60,000 bases of DNA, taken from assembly GCF_963678635.1 (NCBI RefSeq), contig NC_087062.1, positions 77,875,200-77,935,199 of the forward strand, given 5' to 3'. Origin of the DNA: Symsagittifera roscoffensis (taxonomy: Eukaryota > Xenacoelomorpha > Acoela > Convolutidae). Below the pieces are notes generated by a model. That model saw only the letters and a program-made list of their open reading frames with translations, did not search any database and was not told the DNA's origin. The translations under genes were made by a program, and so were the position numbers. The stretch's first letter is position 1; each line of letters starts with the position of its first letter. This document shows, piece after piece, positions 1-11,200 of this stretch.

Positions 1-1494
1 TGCCTCTTCGGCAGTTTATACGTTTTTGTCTTTATGCAAAAGTTACAATTTTAACAGAAATTGTAGAATAAAATTACTGATAAAGTTTTCTGATCATGGT
101 GATGTATATTTTTTACTTCTAAAACTAACCGTTGCATAAGGACTAACGATTAGAATGGCTCTCGGTATAGCATGAGTCGAAAATCAAACAAACTATTCAA
201 ACGAAGCTTTAATGTTCAGATTAAATTCAACCACACGATTAAGTGTTCACACCACCAAAAAACAAAAATTTTTACACTAAAACACCAAAAAACGCTATTA
301 TATAATTTTTGTACCAATTTTCGAAGCAAGTGGCAGAATATTTGTGCTCCGGGTGAATTTTTCTTTTGACAATTTTTGACTTTTTATTTATTAATTTCTG
401 ACGGATTTTTTTATCCTTTGAAAAATAATGTTGTCTGAGCTCAAATTTGGAAAACATTTCACCTGTGATCAATTTACGTAAAAGTATAGGGGTTTAAAAT
501 TTGCCAAATTGGCCAATTTGGGACAATTAAGGCCCGATATAATTCCTGCTATTAACTAGTAAGCGGAGATTTAAACCGTTTTAGAAATCGATCCAAATGA
601 GATTGTGGCAAGCTCTTTGGTCTATTTAATGATATTTCTGTAATCTCACACTATTTAATACCATATATTTACACCTTGTTGTCCATGTTGTTGGTTCATG
701 GACTTAAAATTTTTCTAGTTTTTTTTTCGTTTCTCAAACTGCGTTCCAACATTTTTTAAACTGCATTCCTCCATTCAGTCCAAAATACATTCTCCAATTT
801 TTTGTCCTAATTTGTTCTGTACTAAAGTAACAATGTTATTTTTAACACTGTAACAAATGTCTGATTTGAACAGCTGAAGATTGTCGTTTATTCAATCCTC
901 TGTTCAATTCCACGGCTAATTCAATTTAAAATTTATGAGCTTCCTTTTTAGTGTTTTTCCAGATTTTGGAAAATTATTTCTCCGCTTTCACAGTGTCTAG
1001 TTCAAAGTCAAACCATTATGTGCAAAGAAAGTGGATTCAGTGAGAGATACCGAGAAAAAGTTAACAGAATTAGGAGCAATTGAAAAATGAAGTTTATTTT
1101 TGATGCGTGTCCGAACAGTAACTGTTTGCTTAAAATGAAGATCATTCAAAAGCTGTTGAAACCCAGCATTACCACAATCATCGTCAATTTCCCAATATAC
1201 TTCAAAATGTCATAGAAGGTAATGATAAGATCTAGAAAACAGGTGCAATAATTATGTTTTGAGAAAACGTTCTGGAAATTTTTTGAAGTCACCATATTGT
1301 GGTGTCTTATTGCTTTAGCAGCAATTTTAGTAACTTTATTTTCTAAAAAACTAATAACTGTCATCATCAGTTACTCAAAATATTCGTCAATTTCGGCATC
1401 AATCAAAAAGGGTCGTAAGGTTTTTCTTGCAAACACAGTATTTCCGCCTCAATTTTTGGCAAAACGCTTTTTGTACATGAAACAGTCAGGTGCC
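1..1494. other. Intergenic sequence, no gene seen
   Basis: AT-rich sequence with only short chance ORFs on both strands. The one recognisable component is a diverged fragment of a dispersed repeat (about 326-612, listed separately). I see no exon with splice sites, no RNA gene and no long tandem array. Confidence 0.6.
326..612 (+). repeat. Fragment of dispersed repeat family R1 (Helentron-like)
   Basis: The sequence shares a block order with better copies at 30685-31225, 48067-48593 and 27130-27635. The shared order is an 'ATTTGTGCTCSGGGTG' segment, then 'TCTGACGG', 'GAGCTCAAATTTG', 'TCACCTGTGATCA', 'TTTGGGACAATTA' and 'AAGCGGAGATTTAA'. The terminal GTTCCGACT and hairpin parts are missing, so this is a truncated or decayed copy. 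Confidence 0.6.
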
Positions 1495-1937
1495 GGACAT
1501 CAAGCCGACGGGACTTCAAGCCGAATCGTAAAATTAGGGACTTCAAGCCGAAAATTTTCTCTCCAAGTCATGAAATATGATTAATTTAAAAATTTCTTCG
1601 AAGAATTTCTCAATTTCATGATCTGTATTCGGTAATTATTAGCGTTTTCATTAAATTTAAGCCTCCAAATGATGTTTAGGAAAGTTGAAAAATAAAACAC
1701 GGTTGAAGGTAATTTTCTTGTCTATAATTTATGCATTTCAAAAACCGGCTGATATTATTAACGGATGCCAATCCCAAGTGATTCATTGTCATAAATAACG
1801 CTTATTATGGAGTAAAATAGCCTATGATTTTGACAAGCAACGTTTCACAGATGAGAAAATAATGATTTGAGGTGCTTGTAAAGTTTAATTTTCGGCCTGA
1901 AGTCCCTTCGGCTTGAAGTCCCGTCGGCTTGTTGTCC
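1495..1937. mobile_element. MITE-like element with ~31-bp terminal inverted repeats
   Basis: The left end reads GGACATCAAGCCGACGGGAC and continues for 11 more bases. The right end is its inverse, with one mismatch in 31. Inside each terminus the unit GGGACTTCAAGCCGA (GGGACTTCAGGCCGA in one case) is repeated, so each end carries two or three subterminal copies. The 380-bp interior has no ORF. A target duplication was not resolved because both flanks contain related 'GTACAYRAAA...CAGTC' direct repeats. The superfamily is unknown. Confidence 0.7.
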
Positions 1938-3082
1938 TAGACCCCGGTACACAAAAGAAACAGTCGGTGAACTCGGTGTACATGAAACAGTCGGTGTACA
2001 CAAAAGAAGTGAGTTGTTTACGCAGCATTCTGAAAAAAATTCTGATTCATCATCTGAGCTGAGCCAAGTTTCACGTTAAAAATATGTCAAATTTATGCAT
2101 TGCAACCCAGTTGACTTTTTTTGGTATGACTCTCAGTTTATTTGTCTTGTTGTGATTGTTGCAAGTCACTTATGGTCATTGCCTTAATGATCACTATGCC
2201 CATTCAATGGTAGTCTATGTTGGCGTTTCAGCCAATGTTTTGCTTCCTGATTTAGGAAGTACGCCGAGGAACAATTATTTGCCGGCCAGGAATCAGAACT
2301 TTCGACTGAAAATGGGGATTCACTCGAGAAACTAATTGAATGTTTTCATTTTTTGTTTTCCTTTTTACTGATTTCTAGACTGAAGCAGGTATTCCGAACT
2401 TTTAGCATACACAAATTAGGATTCACAAAAAGCTGTTTTGTTGGTGGCAGTTGCTCTACGCCTTTCATCGTTGTTTTTTTGTCATAATCAGTTATTACCA
2501 TTTTTTGTATGACCTTCACTTATTCATAGGATTCTGATCTGTCTTGTTAAAGAGAAATTTCTCTTCTTTCCGAGTTATTTTGATCATTTCCACTGGTTTT
2601 TCGAGTTGCAGAGAGTTCTTTTTCAGCATTTAATTCAACGGTTTTCTATTTTTGACTGGGGTTTAAAACTTTGCTTTTTTGAGATGCATCACTTCTTATT
2701 CAAGTAAATTAACTTTTTCCGTAGAATGATTTGCAAGTATGTTCAATTTTGAATTGAGATTTTTCTAAGAGAGCAACAATCGGTTTAAATTCCAAAAATA
2801 TAATTTTTTTTCAGGAGTTTTCAAAACGCATCAAACATTAAGAAGCCAGACTGCGCACTGTAGAGGCGCTTCCTTTGGTGAGTGTAGGTCACTCGAATCT
2901 AGATTCAATTCTTCAGACATGTTTCAAAGGGTAAATGAATTCCACGCACGAATATAAAAATGTGATGTTTGTCGGCACAATAGTTCCCCAATTCCACAAC
3001 GAGCGAATGAAAAAACTGTTCTGGTTTCTGCAAGTGCAAGCGGGTTCTCAAAAATGTAAACAGAATCCGCAAATCTAAGTGC
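1938..3082. other. Intergenic sequence with short direct repeats near its left end
   Basis: At 1946-2009 a ~20-bp motif (GTACAYRAAA, then CAGTCGGTG) occurs three times, and a further copy lies at 1472-1490 on the other side of the neighbouring MITE. The remainder has no coding signature and no recognised repeat. Confidence 0.5.
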
Positions 3083-3086
3083 GTTC
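3083..3086. repeat. Left target-site duplication, GTTC
   Basis: These four bases sit immediately before the TG of the 5' LTR. They recur immediately after the CA of the 3' LTR at 19547-19550. Confidence 0.9.
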
Positions 3087-3496
3087 TGGAACCTGATCTA
3101 AACTATATTTTATGATTGGATAAATTAAATGTTTTACCAATGTAAAGTATTTAATATTAACCAATCACGATCCATCTAACTAACAACCCACTTATTTGTA
3201 AGTGCTGAAGTTACTTGTAATTTCAGCACCAGAGAGATTTGAATTTAACTTAGAAATTAGTTGGACTCTCCCGAGCACTTCAGCAGCCGCAATAAACCAG
3301 TATACCCTAGATCTATTGAGCCTAGCAGAGACTAGTTAAACAACCTGAGACTAGATAGTATAAGAGTAAGATTAGGATCGGTATTAGACTAAGAAGTTGC
3401 ACGAATCTATCCGGCCGAAAATAAGATAGCGTGACGAGCAGACGGTGTACCCTATCCGAAATTACTCTATGAGTTAACCAACTCGGTCCTAACTCA
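3087..3496 (+). repeat. 5' LTR
   Basis: The LTR is 410 bp, starts TGGAACCTGATC and ends CTAACTCA. Base-by-base reading shows no difference from the 3' LTR at 19137-19546. An AATAAA polyadenylation signal lies at 3291-3296. U3/R/U5 borders cannot be set without RNA ends. Confidence 0.97.
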
Positions 3497-3498
3497 TC

Positions 3499-3516
3499 TG
3501 GTGCGACCATAAGTCT
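3499..3516 (+). promoter_or_regulatory. Probable tRNA primer-binding site
   Basis: TGGTGCGACCATAAG starts 2 bp after the 5' LTR. That is the expected position, and it begins with the TGG that pairs with a tRNA CCA end. I could not match it to a specific tRNA. A little downstream, GTCTCGAAC resembles the complement of a tRNA T-arm (GTTCGAGAC), hinting at longer primer complementarity. Confidence 0.65.
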
Positions 3517-3583
3517 CGAACAAGACCTTAATAGCTTAGAATTAACCAAAATAGATTAGAAATTAAACAAAAACATTTACAAA

Positions 3584-3817
3584 ATGTTATACGACAATAA
3601 TTTAATCGAAATGTCTCTACGACTCAATAGATCAGAGCCAATATTCCGAACCATAACAGAACTACCCGGAATTGGAAGAAGACCTCGAACCAGAGACGAC
3701 ATACGACAAAGTAGAAACTTGCCATATAGCTATATGATAGTTAGGCAAAAACCAGAACAAACTTTTATATTTAGAATATTACTGGCAATGAATTTAGATT
3801 TTCATTTGCAAACATAA
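3584..3817 (+). CDS. Small leader ORF of the retroelement, 77 aa, uncertain
   Basis: This ORF starts at an ATG in good context (AAAATG) 88 bp after the 5' LTR and ends at 3817. The product is basic and polar and matches no family I know. Its position in the leader, more than 1 kb upstream of gag, means it would be the first AUG ORF on the genomic RNA. It could be an upstream regulatory ORF, the first exon of a spliced product, or a chance ORF. Confidence 0.35.
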   Translation: MLYDNNLIEMSLRLNRSEPIFRTITELPGIGRRPRTRDDIRQSRNLPYSYMIVRQKPEQTFIFRILLAMNLDFHLQT

Positions 3818-4749
3818 AACCTTGAAGTTAATCTTCAAAATCATTTCAGGCGCTAAACAAAATTATTAATATACAATAACGATTGATAAAAAGATCTAAG
3901 ATCGTTTTCCTAAAATTCTGCAGTAATATACAAAACATGTTTGAAAAATATTTATTGGAAAATAAAAAATAAAAATTAGTAGCATGACAATAAATGGTTA
4001 GTAATCATAAATCATCCTGTTGTTCCAGCTCCATCATCTAAAACATAACAGCAATCATAAACCCACTAATATCATCAAAACACTAAATATTTCCTTTACA
4101 CACATTTAAAATTTTATTAAAACTTAAATTCACTTAATTTTAAAACCAGATCATCAAGGCTTATCCTTGGATCTTAAATCATTTTCTACTTAATTAAATT
4201 TCAAATTTGATCATCAAGGCTTATCCTTGGATCAAACAGAACAACTTTGTTCTCCCCCACCCACTTAATTAGTGTCTAACGACCTCAAACGTCGATTCAC
4301 TACCCAACCCTTTCTAAAGACCTAAGACTAATAGAAATTTTTAAACAAAACTAATCATTCAAATTAGGATAAATAGTGAAGAACTTCGGTTATTCATCCT
4401 TCACTTGACCCCCCCTCTTACCAGACCCAGGATAAATCTTAGACTTAGTAAGTTTAAAATAGTATCTAACGAACTACTCGCGTTCTAATTATACCTGAAC
4501 CCTGTGGATCGATTTACTATTCTCCAACCCTTGAACACAATCACTACCCCTAAGTAAGATTAAGTAAGTTAACCCTTAACTTATACTAGCCACGAGAAAG
4601 TAAAAAATCATTCTTCGGAATCGATATACTTTTCTCTCCAACCCTGAACAAATAGACCCAGGTTAAGCTAACCAAAAAATCGTAAGAACTAACAGTTTAA
4701 GAAAATAGAAATCATTTAACAACCTTTTGCATCCGTCATTCTAAACCTT
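3818..4749 (+). other. Non-coding leader with repeated modules
   Basis: The perfect 25-bp direct repeat at 4149-4173 and 4209-4233 can fold as GATC/CAAGG pairing with CCTTG/GATC around a CTTAT loop. Three related modules of the form TCGATWYACTW...CCAACCCT occur at 4292-4313, 4508-4532 and 4621-4647, each after a 'taacga'- or 'cacgag'-like segment. Leader repeats and hairpins in retroelements often serve RNA packaging, dimerisation or translation. Here that is inference. Confidence 0.6.
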
Positions 4750-5217
4750 ATGTCATTTAAAAACCTAGGAAATAAACAAACAATCGTTTTACACAATTGT
4801 GAAATAGATAACAAAAAATACGACCTTGTAATCACACCTCATACACAAACAGTTGGATACATTCGAACAAAACGACAAACACTAAAAAGAAAAATAATAA
4901 CGAAACAAAGACAAATAACACGAAAAAGATTTTCAAAAAATCGAAACGCATTTTCAGAATCAGAAACCAACAGTTTAGACGAACTTTACAAACTAAAAGA
5001 ATCAATAGATAAAAATTACCCACTTCACGATCAATTATATTTCTCTGACTCAGAAACAACTTCAAATTCATCACAAAGAGGAAAAAGAAGAATAAAAAAG
5101 CAGTACAAACACAAACCAGTACATTTATACAATTGGAATCAACCAATTCGACACTTTAATAATTACATATTAACAGTCATCGAACGAAAAAATGAGTTCA
5201 ACGCACACCCCAGGTGA
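4750..5217 (+). CDS. 155-aa basic ORF upstream of and overlapping gag, unknown function
   Basis: The ATG at 4750 opens a 155-codon frame ending TGA at 5215-5217. It overlaps the Gag start (5192) by 26 bp in another frame. The middle is strongly basic (many Lys/Arg around residues 38-60, with KRKIITKQRQITRKR), followed by an acidic/serine patch and a second Lys/Arg cluster, so nucleic-acid binding is plausible but unproven. No zinc finger, membrane segment or signal peptide is visible. The A-rich codon use matches gag-pol, which supports a real gene of the element. A CAG|GTGACG donor-like site overlaps its last codons. Confidence 0.65.
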   Translation: MSFKNLGNKQTIVLHNCEIDNKKYDLVITPHTQTVGYIRTKRQTLKRKIITKQRQITRKRFSKNRNAFSESETNSLDELYKLKESIDKNYPLHDQLYFSDSETTSNSSQRGKRRIKKQYKHKPVHLYNWNQPIRHFNNYILTVIERKNEFNAHPR

Positions 5218-8200
5218 CGAAACTCCAGATGATGATGAAATCTTTCCTTTTATAGTAGATGCAGATACTGATAGAGGACAACACATATTTTGTCAAAATT
5301 TACTCGTAAATTTATTTGAACCCGGAATCAGTCCATGTAAAACAGAGTTCCCCGATGTAAAAATCAAAAGACAAATCATAGATCACTATCTAAAAGATAT
5401 ATGTAACATAACACAACAGTATGGAATCTACTCCATAGAATTTACCTCACCAAACCATAATAATAGAAAATATACAATTCAAACAGACGATCTTGATTTA
5501 GAATTTTCAAAAGTTTTTTCAGAATATATAAAAAGCATCCAATATCATAACTCACAAAGAGCAAACTCCATATTCACCAATGAAGTTTTCGCAATAATAT
5601 ATAGTTATATTTCGATATTAGAAAACGAAATCCCAATAACAAATGTCTCACCGACAGAAACATCTAAACATTTAAGAGTACGACATGAAATCACACTACT
5701 CTCTAGTTATTTAAACATCATTAAAGAAAATTTCACGAAAGACGACGTTTCACAACATACAAAACACGATCTACAAAAAATTTTGGCATGGTTCATAATA
5801 GATTATTTCACACACAATATTGATTTAATTGCACAAGCAAGAAAAAATTTTAGACCCCAAAACTCGAACGATGATACCGCTATCACAGAACAATCAGATT
5901 ATGTTTGGGACCCCGAATGGTCTCATCCCGCATTTATAAGCTTCCCACAAACAATCTCAAGTCAAGCAATAAGTACGATATCTTACATAAGAGATTATGT
6001 AAAAGTAATACCATTAACCATTGATGCAACACCATTAAACTATAATACATTTTTACCCAATACACAAAATAATAGTTTAAACTCTACAGTTATACACAAT
6101 GAAAACCTCAATGGAACTAGGAATCTTACTCAACAAGATATCCAGACACCATCACACTTCATAAATGAAGAAATTGTACACACAACAACTACACAACAAA
6201 GTATTTCACCAATACGCCCAAATTTAACAACACCAAGAAATACAAATCCTTCACAAACACAGGTAACCTTACAATCAACCGTTAAACCTTCGGTTGCCCC
6301 TAAATATTCACATATGGATTACCAAACATACAGACCCATGACAATACCATCAAAAACACGCAAAACATTCACTAGAAACAACTTTGCAGACCATAATTAT
6401 AATTATACACATCCATCAAAAACATATAACCAACCACAAAGAAATTTTAACCAATATACAAGATCTCGAAATTGGGATAACCCAATGACCCAACCTAATT
6501 CAATAAATTTCCAAACAAATCCTCCACAGGATCACAGTGAAAATTACCCATTTTTTCAACAAAATAAAAATAAAAAACAGACATCTTATCAAATGGATAA
6601 TTTATCCTCAGATGATGATTTCTTACAACCAGATATATTTGCACCAAATACTCAAGAATATCGTAGACAAGGAATACAGAAAACACGTACAAATCATAGA
6701 AATTTTTCTCCACAACCAATAGATGCACAACATCAACAACCAATTCAACAACAAAATCTAATTAATACACAATCTTTTCAACCAATTCAACAACAAAATC
6801 CAATGACTGCACACTCGTATCAACCATCACAAATGCAAAATGAAATACCACTCCCATATTATCTCCAACAACATGAAATAACAAGAAACCAACTTTCAAA
6901 TTTTTCTCAAATGCCAAATGCAGCAGAATCATTACAAATGACAATGAATCCATACCTTATGGGTGGATCATCAATAACATCAAACAAACCTTTAATGGTT
7001 TTCACAGGAACAGACCCTGAATATTCTGTAGAAGATTATTTAAATGCAGTAACAGCAAACCTGATTTTAAATATTGGACCTGAACCAATTAATACGCCAC
7101 TACATCAAAATTGGATACATCGACGCACAGCGTTAATACAAACAACCTTAGATGGCGCAGCCCAAAAATGGTTTTCAGTACTACCTCTAGAAATAAAATC
7201 AAACTGGAAAAGGTTTACACAGGAATTTTCAAAAATGTTTGACTCCGAAAGAAACAAACAACAACAAAGAGTTTTATGTAATGAAATTCGCAGATTACCA
7301 AACGAAACCATCAAGCAAATAGCAGTACGAATCGAAACACTAGTTCGAAAAGCATATTCATTAAATACACATGACTATAAAAACACAAAGATGACAGAAA
7401 TCTTAATGATGACCTTAACACCACAATTAAGGAAAATAGCAATAAAAAAGAGAGCATCCCATCCTTCTTCAATTCGAGAACCCGATTTAGATTTTCGAAA
7501 ACTAGTAGACAAATTAGAACAAGCAGAAATCACGATGAAACTAGAAGAAACGGAAAATCTGAAATTACAATACGTTAACAGAATTGAAACGACTCCCACT
7601 AATATTAATAATATACAGGAATCAGAGACAGATCTCGTCGAAAAAATCACTGAAATACTCAATATTTACGAAAAGAACCCAAACTTTAAAGGCAAACCAT
7701 CTTTCAAAAAATGGTGTAATTATTGCCGACGATACGGACATAGTATTTCCGAATGTAAACAAAAACAGCAAGACAATCAAAATAAACCTCAAAAATATAA
7801 AGAACCAAATAAATCATTCTATCAATACATGAAAAAAGATCAAAATCTACCGAACAAAACAGTCTACAGCAACAACAGTTCAGGAAAACCACTCCCGAAC
7901 AATACAAATTATACAAGAAATCAATCACCATATAACTCAAGTTATAGAGGAAGATCACCAGAACGAAGAAACACGAATAATTCATCACAAAATCACTACA
8001 ATAGACCAAATAGTCGAAATAACTACTCCAGATCAAATTCAAATACACAACGATTTGTTTCTAGATCTAATTCCCAATCAAGAAATAATTATTATCCAAA
8101 CAATCAATCACGAAATTCATCATACAATAGGAATAGAAACTACTCCTATAATCGAAATAGAAGTTATTCAAACAACCGAAACCAGAATTACCCGAACAAT

Positions 8201-11200
8201 CAATCAAGGAATAACTCATATAATAGATCGAACTATAACAGACCAAACAATAATTACCAAAACAGATCGCGAAATAATTCACAAAATCGACACCCAAGTT
8301 ATAATAATCGTTATAGAAATTATTCCCAATCACCACACCGGAATAATAATAACTATAATAATTCTATTAATCGCCACAGAAGTAGTACACCTAAACATCA
8401 AAGACAAATCAATCAAGTACAATCTAACCCAGAAACAACATCAGACCCTCCAGGTATTGATGACACAGTAACTGATACCTTACAACTCAATCAAATAAAC
8501 TGTACATCATCAGATTCAGAAAGTGATACTGAAAACACTCTTTCTATCAATATGATAAAAGTCGAAAATGACTATGAATCTGTCATATATGAACAACCCT
8601 TTTCATCACACATATATGAAAATCAATCAGAATTTCTTCAAAATTATTACACTACACCCATAAATTCCACACCAACGACACAAGAAACAAATGAGATTAA
8701 CACTACAAATCAAACCAATAAAAATACCAAAACAAAATGCTTGAATACAAACCATATTTATCAAAATATACAAAAAGAACAACCCAAAGAAAAAATTTGG
8801 ACAATACCATTTCTCTTAGAAAGCCCAAGAAATAAAGAATTTCAACCACCAGACCTTGAAATAGATTTTTTAATTGATTCAGGAGCAGAATCAAACATAA
8901 TAAACATCCCCACATGGAATGAAATAAAAACTTTACACCCAAAGCTAACACCTCTTGAAACCTCCAGTAAGTTAGCAACAGCACAAGGATCAACATTGAT
9001 AAACTACGGAAAAATCCAATTATTTCTCCTCCCCACCAGAACAATGGAACAAAGCAAAATTTTAAATAAGCCATTTAAACAAATATTCCATATCACTGAC
9101 ATTAAATATAATATCATTGGAATACCATTTATTTCGAAGTACATACCAACAATTAACATACTAAATAGTAAAATATTAATCAAAGATAAATATACAAAAA
9201 CAAAAGAAACATCCTTAACATTTTTCCAAAGATTAAATAAACAACCACCATTCTTTTCAAAATTCTACCCGATATTTAACCAACAAAGAAAACACCTAAA
9301 ACCACTATCAGGAAATATCTATAATTTTTCAATCAAACAAGTTCACCAATATGATAAAGAACAAAACAAACAAAAATTTTATTTGTCAGAATTTGAATTC
9401 AAACCTATTCACAAATTTTTCAAAATCACAATCTCATCCATAAAATATTTGAAAAATTCGAATTCCGATATCATTTCCTTACATGTCTATAACAACACAC
9501 CTTACCAAGTAACATTACCTTTAGGACTTTTAGGATATTGTGAAACCAACGCTACAATATCACCAATACACGAAAAAGCCTATCGCGTAAATAATATACT
9601 CCAATTACTAGATATTTGCCAATCTACAATTCTTAATGAAGAATTATCTATAAATAATATAATAAGTAACGAAAACAGAAATACGGATTATTTCACAAAA
9701 ACTCCATATTTCAAACCTACATTCAACATAAGTAACTACACAGAGGACCAACAGAAATTTTTAACAATGTTTAATTTCCAACATTCACAAATAACACAAG
9801 ACGAATTCGAAAAATTAGCCAAACAGCTAATTAAATATTCATCAGTCTATGCAACATCAAAATTCGATGTTGGAAAAATCAGTTCATCACTACATCTCCC
9901 GTTAAAACCAGACGCAGTTTTCAAAAAACAGAGAGCAAGTAAAGTACCAATTCACTTACATGATAAAGTGAACAGATTACTCGATATTTTAGAACAATAC
10001 AACATTATATCACCAGTTAATAAAGAAGAACAACCAAAAGGCAACACATTTATCAACCCCGTTATCATTCTAGCTAAAGGAGAATCATTAAAAATCGTTC
10101 TCGACGCTAGATACCTCAATTCACTCATAGATGAATCAAAATGTAATTGGCCCATTGAACCAATACAAGTTATTTTAACAAAAATAAACGGCAAATACTT
10201 TACAACCGCCGATATGAATAGTGCATACAATCAAATGCCACTAGATGAACAATCACGACGTTTAACACAATTTGTTATCGGAAACCAACAATACGAATTC
10301 AACCGCTTATTCTATGGAATATCCATAGGACCAGCAGCATTTTCAGCTTTTATGAGCAAAATTTTTAGACCACTAATACTCAAGAAAAACGCAATCACCT
10401 ATTTAGACGATGTTTTTATGCAATCACAAACAAAAGACGAGATGTTCAATGTTTTAGAAAAATATCACCAAATACTTCAGAACGAAAATCTGAAGGCCGC
10501 CCCCGATAAATCACACTTCTTTTTGACAAGAGTTAAATTCTTAGGACATAATATAGAAAGAAAAACAATCACTCCATTGAAATCACGCATTGACGCTATT
10601 CAAAAACTTCAACCACCAACAAATAAAAAGAAAATCCAAGAATTTCTTGGAATGTTAAACTTTTTAAGTAAATATGTTTATAAAATGCAATTATATCTAC
10701 GACCATTTTATAACATCCTTAGACAACAAAATAATTTTGAATGGAACACAGAACATCAAACACGATTTGAAGAAGTGAAGAAACTTTTAACTGAACAAAT
10801 TTCAAACACAATTCCAGATTCAAATCAACCATTTTATGCAATGTGCGATGCTTCGAACTTTGGCATCGGTGCAGCACTATTACAATCACATAATGGTACA
10901 AATAAAATGAACCTCATATCAGCAAATTCTCGATTATTCACTCAAGCAGAGCTACGACTCTCAACTCTAATGAGAGAATGTACAGCCATAATATATACAC
11001 TGACAGAATATGAATTTCTGATACTTGGATCAAAACATCCAACAGTTCTATTCACAGACCATAAACCAATCATCTTTCTCTTTACACAAAAATCTAACCC
11101 AAACCACCGAGTTTACAGATTTCAACTAATTCTAATGAAATTTCAAAACTTACATATAGTTTGGACTGCAGGAAAAAATCTTGCATTACCAGACACCTTA

